Shown here in pieces: positions 16,158 through 24,336 of a stretch of 64,000 bases of DNA. Source of the stretch: Clostridium_AD sp964467165 (GTDB taxonomy: Bacteria > Bacillota > Clostridia > Clostridiales > Clostridiaceae); contig CAYXOL010000004.1 in the NCBI GenBank assembly GCA_964467165.1, forward strand, positions 1 to 64,000, given 5' to 3'. The translations under genes were made by a program, and so were the position numbers. Each line of letters begins with the position of its first letter. Within the stretch, counting starts at the first letter, position 1. The notes under the pieces were generated by a model, which was given only the letters and a program-made list of their open reading frames with translations, was not told the origin of the DNA and did no database searches.

Positions 16158-16179
16158 TTATACTTTCCTATTATATAAT
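16151..16179 (+). promoter_or_regulatory. Consensus promoter of tRNA-Pro
   Basis: TTGACA (16151-16156), a 17-bp spacer and TATAAT (16174-16179) exactly match the sigma-A consensus, 11 bp before the mature tRNA 5' end. Confidence 0.88.
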
Positions 16180-16190
16180 AGAGAAGTCGT

Positions 16191-16266
16191 CGGGGTGTAG
16201 CGCAGCTGGGAGCGCGCGTGGTTTGGGACCATGAGGTCGCAGGTTCAATCCCTGTCACCCCGACCA
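16191..16266 (+). tRNA. tRNA-Pro (anticodon UGG)
   Basis: A 76-nt cloverleaf. The acceptor stem is CGGGGTG paired with CACCCCG, the anticodon stem CGTGG with CCATG, and the anticodon loop TTTGGGA (anticodon TGG). The T arm is GCAGG-TTCAATC-CCTGT, and the 3' end ACCA is encoded. It reads proline codons, decoding CCN through the UGG wobble base. Confidence 0.97.
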
Positions 16267-16270
16267 AAAA

Positions 16271-16300
16271 AGAGTTGTCTAACGGCAACTCTTTTTTTTA
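16271..16300 (+). terminator. Intrinsic terminator of tRNA-Pro
   Basis: AGAGTTG pairs with CAACTCT around an 8-nt loop, followed by a run of eight T, 5 nt after the encoded CCA. Confidence 0.88.
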
Positions 16301-16433
16301 TTATAAATTTTTAATGCTTGGGTATAAAACTACTCCTTTTCCACAAAATAAACAATATTCTACTACTTTATTGTTTTTATAAAAAATACTACTATTACTA
16401 TAGATAGTTAATAAGAATTTAGGAGTGATTATT

Positions 16434-17789
16434 TTGAATAAAATCTATAATGAAATTTTTAAAACCTTAGTTAAATCCTATAATGAAGATAATTTCGAAA
16501 ACAAATTAGAGGAATTACTATCAAAAGAAAATATTAATAAAACTGAATTAAGTTCTATAATTTCTTCACTTTGTGGAGTTAATGTAACCTTTTCAGATAA
16601 TTACATAGAGGATTTGAAAAAAGCTATACAATTTTATGAATCCAATCAAAAAATAGTAACTAAAGTTAAACACTGCAACATGGATTGTACTGATAACCCT
16701 GGAAAGACTCTTTGCCAAGCCTCCTGTCCATTTGATGCCATATTAATCGATAATATATCTAATACTACCTATATTGATAATGATAAATGCATAGACTGCG
16801 GCCTTTGCGTGGACGCATGCCCTACTGGTGCACTAATGGATAAAGTAGAGTTTATTCCACTTTTAAATTTACTCAAAGGAAATACTTCAACTTCACCTAT
16901 TATCGCAGCGGTGGCCCCTGCTATTAGTGGTCAATTTGGAGAAAATGTTAATATAGATAAGCTTAGAACAGCTTTTAAAAAAATGGGCTTTGCGGATATG
17001 GTGGAGGTTGCTTTTTTTGCAGATATGCTTACATTAAAAGAAGCAATAGAGTTTGATGAACATGTAAAAGTAAAAGAAGACTTAATGATTACCTCTTGCT
17101 GTTGTCCTATGTGGGTAGGAATGGTAAAAAAGATATATAATACTTTGATTAAATATGTATCTCCCTCTATTTCCCCTATGATCGCAGCCGGAAGAATTTT
17201 AAAACAATTAAATCCTAACTGTAAAGTGGTCTTTATAGGTCCCTGTATTGCTAAAAAAAGTGAAGCTAAAGACCCCCAACTTTTAGGTGACATAGATTAT
17301 GTACTTACTTTCTCAGAACTTAAGGATATTTTTGATACATTAAACATTCAGACTGAAACTCTTAAGGAAGACGTATCTAGTGAATATGCTTCTAGAGGTG
17401 GTAGACTTTATGCTAGGACAGGAGGAGTATCTATAGCTATTGGAGAAGTAATAGAACGATTATTTCCCCAAAAATATGATTTATTCAATCCTATTCAAGG
17501 AAATGGCGTAAAAGAATGTAAAGAATTGCTTACTAAGGCTCAAAACGGTGAACTCAATGCAAATTTTCTAGAAGGAATGGGTTGTGTTGGTGGTTGTGTT
17601 GGAGGTCCAAAGGCATTGGTAGACGCAAGTTATGGAAAACTTAGAGTAGATGAATTCGCAGAAAATTCAAAGATTAAAGTAGCTATAGATAGTGATTGTA
17701 TGAACGAAATTCTAAATAGAATTGGAATTAATAATGCTGTGGATTTTAAAGATAAAGATAAGACTAAAATATTCCACAGAAGTTTTTAG
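16434..17789 (+). CDS. [FeFe] hydrogenase, divergent (group B-like) monomeric form
   Basis: A 451-aa iron hydrogenase. Two ferredoxin-type clusters (CxxCxxCxxxCP near residues 119-130 and a looser Cys set at 81-98) precede the H-cluster domain. The three H-cluster motifs deviate from the standard ones. Motif 1 is TSCCCPMW (about 220) instead of TSCCPGW, motif 2 is GPCIAKKSE instead of MPCxxKxxE, and motif 3 is EGMGCVGGCVGGP. I associate these variants with group B enzymes such as CpIII of C. pasteurianum, from memory. AGGAG overlaps an upstream GTG (16425) and selects TTG 16434. No maturation genes or partner subunits are nearby, so H2 production or uptake is unresolved. Confidence 0.85.
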   Translation: MNKIYNEIFKTLVKSYNEDNFENKLEELLSKENINKTELSSIISSLCGVNVTFSDNYIEDLKKAIQFYESNQKIVTKVKHCNMDCTDNPGKTLCQASCPFDAILIDNISNTTYIDNDKCIDCGLCVDACPTGALMDKVEFIPLLNLLKGNTSTSPIIAAVAPAISGQFGENVNIDKLRTAFKKMGFADMVEVAFFADMLTLKEAIEFDEHVKVKEDLMITSCCCPMWVGMVKKIYNTLIKYVSPSISPMIAAGRILKQLNPNCKVVFIGPCIAKKSEAKDPQLLGDIDYVLTFSELKDIFDTLNIQTETLKEDVSSEYASRGGRLYARTGGVSIAIGEVIERLFPQKYDLFNPIQGNGVKECKELLTKAQNGELNANFLEGMGCVGGCVGGPKALVDASYGKLRVDEFAENSKIKVAIDSDCMNEILNRIGINNAVDFKDKDKTKIFHRSF

Positions 17790-17797
17790 ACAATATT

Positions 17798-17867
17798 TTA
17801 CAATGTAAATTTCAGATATAATATGATACAATGTAAAGTAATTAAAAAAATAATCCACTTTACATTG
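17798..17867 (+). promoter_or_regulatory. CAATGTAAA repeats and hairpin before the PAP2 gene
   Basis: CAATGTAAA occurs at about 17800 inside the palindrome TTTACAATGTAAA, again at 17829, and inverted at 17859-17867. Copies two and three form perfect 11-nt arms, CAATGTAAAGT (17829-17839) and ACTTTACATTG (17857-17867), directly before the GGAGG of the PAP2 gene. The array could be operators or a hairpin controlling translation. Confidence 0.45.
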
Positions 17868-17876
17868 GAGGCTTTT

Positions 17877-18401
17877 ATGAAAGCATTATTTGAATATATA
17901 AGTCATAGAGACATTAACATACTTAGAATTATAAACAATTCTTGGAAGTGTAGGTTTTTAGATATTATAATGCCCGGTATGACTTACTTAGGTTCTTTTC
18001 CTTTCATGTTTGTATTTTGCACCCTTGCTTTTTTATTAAGTACTACCTTGCTTCACGTCATGGCTATTCACGCTATGATTGCTATCACCATCAGTACTGG
18101 CCTTGGTAAGCTTATTAAAATAAGCGTTACTAGGTTAAGACCCTTTATAAATATTCCAAATTTAAATATAAAAAAAATAGGTATAGATAAATATTCCTTT
18201 CCCTCAGGACATACAACTGGCGCATTTTCATTAGCTATAATAATAGCTTTATATTTTCCTATTTTTGGGTTTATAACTATACCCCTGGCTTTCCTTGTAG
18301 GAATTTCTAGAATATATATAGGGGTTCATTACCCTACAGATGTGATTGTGGGTGCTTTTTTAGGAAGTATCTGTTCTTTTCTTACCTACAGATTTTTTTA
18401 A
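17877..18401 (+). CDS. PAP2 family phosphatase (membrane)
   Basis: A 174-aa integral membrane phosphatase of the PAP2 superfamily. The three catalytic motifs are intact: KISVTRLRP, SFPSGHTTG and SRIYIGVHYPTD, placed between about five membrane helices. Such enzymes dephosphorylate undecaprenyl pyrophosphate or phosphatidic acid lipids at the membrane; which one applies here is not clear. The frame is open from 17823, but GGAGG next to the hairpin selects the ATG at 17877. The HAD phosphatase gene follows 21 bp later and is probably cotranscribed. Confidence 0.88.
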   Translation: MKALFEYISHRDINILRIINNSWKCRFLDIIMPGMTYLGSFPFMFVFCTLAFLLSTTLLHVMAIHAMIAITISTGLGKLIKISVTRLRPFINIPNLNIKKIGIDKYSFPSGHTTGAFSLAIIIALYFPIFGFITIPLAFLVGISRIYIGVHYPTDVIVGAFLGSICSFLTYRFF

Positions 18402-18422
18402 AATTTTATATGAGGTGATTAA

Positions 18423-19076
18423 ATGCTAACAAATATTAAAGCTGCAATTTTTGATTTAGACGGTACCCTTGTAGACTCTATGTGGGTTTGGGGTAAGATA
18501 GATGAAGATTATTTTAAAATAAGAAATATGGATATGCCTCTAGATCTAAAAACTCAGATAGAGCATCTTAGCTTTGATGATACCGCAGCATATTTTAAAA
18601 GCAATTTTGGGCTATTAGACACTATAGAAGAAATCAAAAAAGAGTGGACAGATTTTGCCTATGTAGAGTATCTTAACAATGTAAAACTAAAACCTGGGGT
18701 AGTTGAGTTTTTATCACTACTTAAAACTCTTAATATAAAAATTGGACTAGCTACTAGTAATAATAATGATCTTTTAGAAGCCGTGCTTAAGTCTAATGGT
18801 ATATACCATTATTTCGACTCCATAACTCTCACTAATGAAGTTTCTAGAGGGAAAAACTTTCCTGATGTATATTTACTGGCTGCTGAAAAATTAGGTATAA
18901 AACCAGAAGAATGTATTGTATTTGAAGATATCCTCCCTGCGGTTAAAGGCGCAAAAGCTGCTGGAATGAAGGTAGTAGGAGTATATGATGATTTTTCAAA
19001 AGAACAATGGGAAGATATTATTATTCATGCGGATAATTATATAATAGAATATCATGAATTAACTACAGCAATTTAA
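18423..19076 (+). CDS. HAD family hydrolase (beta-phosphoglucomutase-like)
   Basis: A 217-aa HAD-superfamily phosphatase with an alpha-helical cap of the beta-phosphoglucomutase subgroup. Motif 1 is FDLDGTLVDS with nucleophile and acid Asp residues. Motif 2 is the Thr/Ser in GLATSN. Motif 3 is the Lys in SRGKNFPD, and motif 4 is VFEDILPAVKGAKAAGM. It probably dephosphorylates a small sugar phosphate or nucleotide. GAGGTGA precedes the ATG. A terminator follows at once. Confidence 0.9.
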   Translation: MLTNIKAAIFDLDGTLVDSMWVWGKIDEDYFKIRNMDMPLDLKTQIEHLSFDDTAAYFKSNFGLLDTIEEIKKEWTDFAYVEYLNNVKLKPGVVEFLSLLKTLNIKIGLATSNNNDLLEAVLKSNGIYHYFDSITLTNEVSRGKNFPDVYLLAAEKLGIKPEECIVFEDILPAVKGAKAAGMKVVGVYDDFSKEQWEDIIIHADNYIIEYHELTTAI

Positions 19077-19103
19077 AACTCATGCTTACATATGAGTTTT
19101 TTT
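19076..19103 (+). terminator. Intrinsic terminator after the HAD gene
   Basis: AACTCAT pairs with ATGAGTT around about 8 nt and is followed by seven T. It ends the PAP2-HAD unit. Confidence 0.82.
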
Positions 19104-19238
19104 TATATGAATTTTTTGATTTTATATAGAATACTATATATTAAGAATAAATATAAGAAATGCACAAATTTTTGAGTTACACTCTATTATATTAGTAAAT
19201 CATTGTTTTGACTAATTACTATAAAAGGAGAGATATCA

Positions 19239-19676
19239 TTGACCATTTTTCTGTTTTCATTTATTTTGATATGCTTTGGCATATATTATACTATAATAAA
19301 CCAAAAATTATCAACTCAGAAAACACAACTAAAGATTGCTTCTAGACAAAACAGGGAATTCAAATCAAAAATTACAAGTGCGCAAAGTACGCAGGGACCT
19401 ATTATAGTAAAATACAAAACACCCCTTTTTAAAGAAGGAACTACAAAAGAAAGTTGTAGTCTATATCTAAGCCCTATGGAAAACTCACCCGTTCTATCTA
19501 CTATAGCTAAAAACAATATTTTAGAAATTCAAGATTGTGCCGAGATTTCTGATACTTCTTGGTATGAAGTGTCCCTAAAATCACAGACTAATATTAATAA
19601 TAAAGGGTGGATAAAAAAGGATATTCTAATTACCCAAGATGACACTGCACCTAATCAAGAGGATACGGTTACTTAA
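19239..19676 (+). CDS. Membrane-anchored protein with SH3-like domain
   Basis: A 145-aa protein with an N-terminal membrane anchor (residues about 2-20), a short coiled or polar linker, and a C-terminal domain resembling a bacterial SH3 domain. That domain has the sequence LYLSPMENSPVLSTIAKNNILEI and then WYEVSL and GWIKKDIL. Such domains usually sit outside the cell and bind wall peptides. The start is TTG 19239, preceded by GGAGAG at normal spacing. The SH3 assignment rests on pattern only. Confidence 0.65.
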   Translation: MTIFLFSFILICFGIYYTIINQKLSTQKTQLKIASRQNREFKSKITSAQSTQGPIIVKYKTPLFKEGTTKESCSLYLSPMENSPVLSTIAKNNILEIQDCAEISDTSWYEVSLKSQTNINNKGWIKKDILITQDDTAPNQEDTVT

Positions 19677-19683
19677 AGAGGTT

Positions 19684-19714
19684 AAAAGGCATATATTTCA
19701 CAATATATGCCTTT
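19684..19714. terminator. Terminator between convergent genes
   Basis: AAAAGGCATATA pairs with TATATGCCTTTT around about 7 nt, with T on one side and A on the other, so it can act in both directions. Confidence 0.75.
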
Positions 19715-19719
19715 TAATA

Positions 19720-19824
19720 TTAATCTTTTTTATGCGTTTTTTTATTGTGCTTAGCTCCTAAATTATTTACTTTTTTCTCCTTTTCTTGTTGACTTGCACA
19801 AGAAGGATCCTTTTTTTCACCCAT
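19720..19824 (-). CDS. Small lysine-rich protein (34 aa)
   Basis: The minus strand encodes MGEKKDPSCASQQEKEKKVN followed by a short lysine-rich end, with GGAGG 9 nt before the ATG. It is very hydrophilic, with a single Cys and about one third Lys. The good ribosome site and the terminator right after the stop support a real gene. I know of no function. Confidence 0.55.
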   Translation of the reverse strand: MGEKKDPSCASQQEKEKKVNNLGAKHNKKTHKKD

Positions 19825-19879
19825 CGCATTTTTCCTCCTTAATAAAAATTCGATTATAGTATACTTACTATTTTGTTCA

Positions 19880-20060
19880 ATATACAAATAATAATGCTAT
19901 GAAATTAATAGCAAAAACGAAGATAAGCATGGCAACTGTGATGTGATGACACGTGGAAACTATCGTACTACAAAACTCACCAGTTATGGTTATAAAGAAG
20001 ATTTCACATTATTTAAATTAATAGGTAAACAGTCACCATTTCAGAAGGAGCTTTCCTTCT
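19880..20060 (+). pseudogene. Possible gene remnant (open frame without start)
   Basis: The stretch between the small lysine-rich gene and the DUF2812 gene holds an open plus-strand frame. It runs for about 55 codons, from near 19895 to a TGA at about 20062, and contains GNYRTTKLTSYGYKEDF. There is no start codon or ribosome site at its beginning. The composition looks protein-like, so it may be a decayed gene end. A 12-bp hairpin (ATTTCAGAAGGA with its inverse, 20038-20065) overlaps its end. Confidence 0.25.
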
Positions 20061-20082
20061 GAAATATGGTTAATTATATAAT

Positions 20083-21378
20083 TCATCTTATCAAAAGCTT
20101 TTTATATGCTATCTTTAAAAATTCATCCTGACTTATACTTAAATTTTTGGCAATAAAAATTACCTTCTCTTCTGATACTAATACAATAAAATTTGAGTTG
20201 TTAACTACAAAGTACGCTCTTATATTGCTAGGTAAATTAGTCTTCTCCAGTTTAAATTTCATATACTTCTTATACCTATTTACTGCGCTCTTCTCTTGCA
20301 ATTTAATTATCCAAGGATACTTACTTTCAAAAATAGTATATTCAAAGGAGTTACCCCCGTTACTATATGAATATTTTGTCCTTTTAGCCAGTATACTTTT
20401 ATCAAATTCAATGTAAGAATCTTTATCTTCATTTTTGTTATACCCAAAGTCCATATATGTTAAACTTGCTTCTTCAGCTGCTAATACACCTTGTTTTGTA
20501 CTCGCCATTTTTCCAAAAGGAATGCTTATCACAGATGCAACTAATATCACAATTATGGTACTACCAATATATATACCCATATTACTATCTTTTGTATAAT
20601 CCTTCTTATCTGTGTATTTTTTAACATTACCAATTATTATCATAGAAACCAGCATTATAGTACCCATTGGAATATTTAATTTGATACCCTTATCAGAAAT
20701 TAATGATATTAAAAATATAAGGATTAATATTATGTTGTAGGTTTTGATTAAGATGTTTTTTCTCCTTAGTTGTTTATAGCTATTATAGGGCATTTGCTGA
20801 TTTGCTTTTAAGCGACCTTTCGCTTTCACAACCCAAATGTAAAAATTAATGATTTCTATACAAATCATCAATATAATAGAAAACAGCAAGACTATTGAAA
20901 ATATACCTATATTAGTTGCTAGTACTTCCGTATTACCTGTTAATTGCATGTACAAGCTAATAGTAAATAAGCTCATTAAAATTAGTTGGCCGTATACATT
21001 CCTAATTGAAGACTTAAAAACAACTTTAAATTTTTCCTCTTCATCAGTATGAATAGAGATAATTTCACTATCACTATCAGTGTAAAAAATTTGAGTACCC
21101 ACGTCCTCACATACATATGTCCAACCTGCGGCCTTACAATATTCCCTGTATTCTAAAGCTATATCACTATTATTATGATCAAAAACTGAAACCCTATCAA
21201 GTACATCCACCGAGTATTTTATTTTTCTTATTTCTATCTTCTTGAACTTAAAAAAACCTCTCTTAGCAGATTTCAATATCCATCCCTTTTCTGCCATTTT
21301 CTCAAGATATTCTTCTACTGCAGAACATTCATAGGGTGAATACATGAATAGTATTCTTTTTGTATCCTTATTTCTCAT
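20083..21378 (-). CDS. DUF2812 domain-containing membrane protein
   Basis: A 431-aa protein whose first 110 residues match the DUF2812 pattern: EEYLEKMAEKGWILKS, then KIKYSVDVLD, then YREYCKAAGWTYVCED and FYTDSD. Four or five membrane helices follow (about residues 130-180, 210-245 and 270-290), then an extracytoplasmic C-terminal domain. Family members usually sit next to a PadR-type regulator; none is present here. GGAGGGGAAG precedes the ATG. The biochemical role is unknown. Confidence 0.82.
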   Translation of the reverse strand: MRNKDTKRILFMYSPYECSAVEEYLEKMAEKGWILKSAKRGFFKFKKIEIRKIKYSVDVLDRVSVFDHNNSDIALEYREYCKAAGWTYVCEDVGTQIFYTDSDSEIISIHTDEEEKFKVVFKSSIRNVYGQLILMSLFTISLYMQLTGNTEVLATNIGIFSIVLLFSIILMICIEIINFYIWVVKAKGRLKANQQMPYNSYKQLRRKNILIKTYNIILILIFLISLISDKGIKLNIPMGTIMLVSMIIIGNVKKYTDKKDYTKDSNMGIYIGSTIIVILVASVISIPFGKMASTKQGVLAAEEASLTYMDFGYNKNEDKDSYIEFDKSILAKRTKYSYSNGGNSFEYTIFESKYPWIIKLQEKSAVNRYKKYMKFKLEKTNLPSNIRAYFVVNNSNFIVLVSEEKVIFIAKNLSISQDEFLKIAYKKLLIR

Positions 21379-21528
21379 AACTTCCCCTCCTCTGTGTTTT
21401 ATAGCTGAGCTGTCACCTCTTGCATATATGCTACTATCATTAATTATTTTTTTTATATTTTCAAGTGGTAATTATGTTATAATTTATAAATCAAAGTAAA
21501 AATATTGTTACAACTAAAGGAGTTTAAT

Positions 21529-22383
21529 ATGCGAATAATATCTGAAAACAACCTATGTATAAATAGACCATATATAAATTTAAAAAAACTACCACTAAAA
21601 ACTTCACTGAGAGTCGGCGAAATTAACGAAGCTGGTTTTAAAAGTACTTATATAATAAATCAACAAACTCAAAGCTTATCTACTAACGACAATTACATGC
21701 TTCAATCAAATAATGGAATTGAGAAAATAATACTTGATACAAAACTACTCCATGAGCTCTTATTAGTTGAGGTAAATTATTCTTCTAGAAATAGTAGTAA
21801 ATCTACTTTCAAGATTTACCTTGTTCTAGATAATATAAAATATTCCTTACCCTTTAACTTCTTTCAAGATGCTTATGAAGACTGCATGAATATCCTAGAT
21901 AAAGAGCTCCATGCAAAAGAAGAATTACCTTACATAAAAGAGTGTTTTAATAATTTAGAAAATGATGAAATCCCAGTAGATATTGATTTAAATTTAGAAA
22001 GATTGCAGGAATTTAAAGATAAGGTAAACTACAAAAGAAATGTTCCTTATTTCGTTATAAATAACATTGCTGACAATACTTCAAAGTATGATATAAACAC
22101 TAAACCTAAAAAAATACTAGCAAGTAATACTCTCAAAGTTATAAGATATGACTATGCTACGAGACTTTATAAAATAGTAGAGCCTATTGATAGCATGACT
22201 AAAATAAAATTATACGAAACCGACATTATTTGTAACCTTAGTGAACTTGATTTCCCTACTGTTAGTATATACACTGATTATGGACTGGGAAAATTATTAG
22301 ATATTAAAAATAATGTTATTCCAAATGCCAATACATTAACATTATTTGCCAATATACTAGACCTAGGACTGGAAGTTTTATAA
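21529..22383 (+). CDS. Hypothetical protein (284 aa)
   Basis: I recognise no family. The product is a soluble, Asn/Lys/Leu-rich 284-aa protein without signal peptide or membrane segment and with only two or three Cys. The frame begins at 21505 (TTG), but AAAGGAG selects ATG 21529. It stands alone between divergent DUF2812 and convergent ABC-F genes and ends at a strong terminator. Confidence 0.65.
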   Translation: MRIISENNLCINRPYINLKKLPLKTSLRVGEINEAGFKSTYIINQQTQSLSTNDNYMLQSNNGIEKIILDTKLLHELLLVEVNYSSRNSSKSTFKIYLVLDNIKYSLPFNFFQDAYEDCMNILDKELHAKEELPYIKECFNNLENDEIPVDIDLNLERLQEFKDKVNYKRNVPYFVINNIADNTSKYDINTKPKKILASNTLKVIRYDYATRLYKIVEPIDSMTKIKLYETDIICNLSELDFPTVSIYTDYGLGKLLDIKNNVIPNANTLTLFANILDLGLEVL

Positions 22384-22396
22384 AAGTAATATATGC

Positions 22397-22428
22397 AAAA
22401 GGAGCTAGAATTTATTCTAGCTCCTTTT
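22397..22428. terminator. Bidirectional intrinsic terminator
   Basis: AAAAGGAGCTAGAA pairs perfectly with TTCTAGCTCCTTTT around a TTTA loop, between the convergent 284-aa and ABC-F genes. Confidence 0.88.
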
Positions 22429-22436
22429 GTGGTAAA

Positions 22437-23993
22437 TTACACTATTTTAGTTGTCCACTCTTCACAGTCCCATACATCTGTTACTATATCTTGATAAAAC
22501 TCTGGCTCATGGCAAACTATAAGTATACTTCCCGTATATTCTTTTAAGGCCCTCTTTAACTCATCTTTAGCATCTACATCTAAGTGATTGGTAGGTTCAT
22601 CTAGAATTAATATATTAGTTTCTCTGTTTAAAAGCTTCGCAAGCCTTACCTTTGCTTGCTCTCCACCACTAAGCACAGTTACTTTACTTTCGATGTGCTT
22701 TGTAGTAAGTCCACACTTAGCCAGTGCAGCTCTTACCTCACCTTGAGTGAAACTAGGGAACTCTTGCCAAAACTCTTCAATACAATTATTGCGGTTGACT
22801 CCCTTTATTTCTTGTTCATAGTATCCTATATATTGATAATCGCCTAAGTTTGTATGTCCAGAAACTGCTTTGATATCACCCATAAGACTCTTTAATAATG
22901 TTGTTTTTCCAACTCCATTAGCACCAGTTAAAGCAATCTTTTGTCCTCTTTCCATGTATAAATCTAAAGGCTTAGATAATGGACTATCATACCCAGTTAC
23001 TAAATCTACAGTTCTAAATATTATCTTACCCGAAGCTCTTGCAGATTTAAAATTAAATTGCGGTTTTGGTTTATCTTTTGTAACTTCTATTCTATCAATT
23101 TTATCCAATTTCTTTTGTCTTGATTTTGCCATTCCACTAGTAGCTGCTCTTGCCTTATTTTTAGCAACAAAAACCTCCAATTTAGAAATTTCCTTTTGTT
23201 GTCTTTCATAATCTGCTTCTAGTTGCAATCTTTTAGCATCATGAATTCTCAGAAATTCTTCATAAGAACCTATGTATCTAGTTAGCTTTTTATTTTCTAC
23301 ATGATATATTATATTTACTACATCTTTTAAGAATTCTATATCATGAGATATTAGGATAAATGCATTTTCATAATTTTGAAGATATCTCCTAAGCCATTCT
23401 ACATGCTGCTCATCCAAGAAGTTAGTAGGCTCATCAAGCAGTAACACGTCTGGAGTTTCTAGTAAAAGTTTTACAAGAAGGACTTTCGTTCTTTGTCCTC
23501 CACTTAAATCTGCAACATCATTTTCAAGTCCAACATCGCGAAGTCCAATTCCTGCAGCCACCTCATCTATCTTGGAATCGATAGCATAAAACCCATTATG
23601 GTCAAGTAAATCTTGAATTGTTCCCATTCTATCCAATAATTTTTCTAGCTCTTCTGGGGTTGCCTCTCCCATTTTATCTGTTACCTCAAGCATTTCTTCT
23701 TCTAAGTCAAAAAGGTATTTAAAAGCTTCCCTTAAAACTTCTCTAATGGTTTTTCCTTTTTCCAAAACAGTATGTTGATCCATATATCCAACTCGGACGC
23801 TATTGGACCATTCAACTTCACCTTCATCTGGCATAAGCTTACCTGTAATAATGTTCATAAATGTTGATTTACCTTCTCCGTTAGCTCCTATTAGGGCAAT
23901 ATGTTCCCCTCTAAGTAGTCTAAAAGATACATCCTCAAATATTCCTCTGTCTCCAAATCCATGGCTCATATTTTTTACTACTAATCTACTCAT
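22437..23993 (-). CDS. ABC-F family ATPase (YkpA/YbiT-like)
   Basis: A 518-aa soluble protein with two ABC ATPase domains and no membrane part. Walker A is GANGEGKST in the first and GANGVGKTT in the second. The signatures are LSGGQ and LSGGE, and Walker B is LLLDEPTNFLD and LILDEPTNHLD. The linker carries the charged Lys/Arg-rich segment typical of ABC-F proteins. The ending CHEPEFYQDIVTDVWD matches the YkpA/YbiT branch, which acts on the ribosome as a translation factor rather than in transport. AAGGAG precedes the ATG. Confidence 0.92.
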   Translation of the reverse strand: MSRLVVKNMSHGFGDRGIFEDVSFRLLRGEHIALIGANGEGKSTFMNIITGKLMPDEGEVEWSNSVRVGYMDQHTVLEKGKTIREVLREAFKYLFDLEEEMLEVTDKMGEATPEELEKLLDRMGTIQDLLDHNGFYAIDSKIDEVAAGIGLRDVGLENDVADLSGGQRTKVLLVKLLLETPDVLLLDEPTNFLDEQHVEWLRRYLQNYENAFILISHDIEFLKDVVNIIYHVENKKLTRYIGSYEEFLRIHDAKRLQLEADYERQQKEISKLEVFVAKNKARAATSGMAKSRQKKLDKIDRIEVTKDKPKPQFNFKSARASGKIIFRTVDLVTGYDSPLSKPLDLYMERGQKIALTGANGVGKTTLLKSLMGDIKAVSGHTNLGDYQYIGYYEQEIKGVNRNNCIEEFWQEFPSFTQGEVRAALAKCGLTTKHIESKVTVLSGGEQAKVRLAKLLNRETNILILDEPTNHLDVDAKDELKRALKEYTGSILIVCHEPEFYQDIVTDVWDCEEWTTKIV

Positions 23994-24207
23994 TTGTTTT
24001 TCTCCTTAATATAGTGTAATTTTATATTTTTATATTATTTTATATTTTAAAAGTATCTCTACTCATACACTTATTTTTTAAATAATTGAATATTATATAT
24101 AGTTATTGGAATTCAAAGAAATTTCGTCCAATTTATATCTAAATATCCTTAATTGAAGTATGCATTTAAAAATGGCACATATATTAGTGTAATTTATAAA
24201 TGCATTT

Positions 24208-24262
24208 TTGTCAAAAGAATTTTATGGATTTTATATTACAAATTAATTCAATGTGGTATACT
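24208..24262 (+). promoter_or_regulatory. Promoter region of the rlmI-like gene
   Basis: Two overlapping candidates exist in the AT-rich gap 23994-24336. One is TTGTCA (24208) with TATATT (24232) at 18 bp. The other is an extended -10, TGGTATACT, ending at 24262. I see nothing else in this gap. Confidence 0.4.
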
Positions 24263-24336
24263 ACTATAGATAAATAATTTGATTTTTTTAGCAAAAATTG
24301 TTTTGTAACCCTAAAGAACACAGGAGGTATTTAATA

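Noticed and set aside
20038..20065. A classic terminator at the end of the DUF2812 gene
   Set aside because: The 12-bp hairpin has no T run on either strand, so it is mentioned only as a hairpin in the remnant region.
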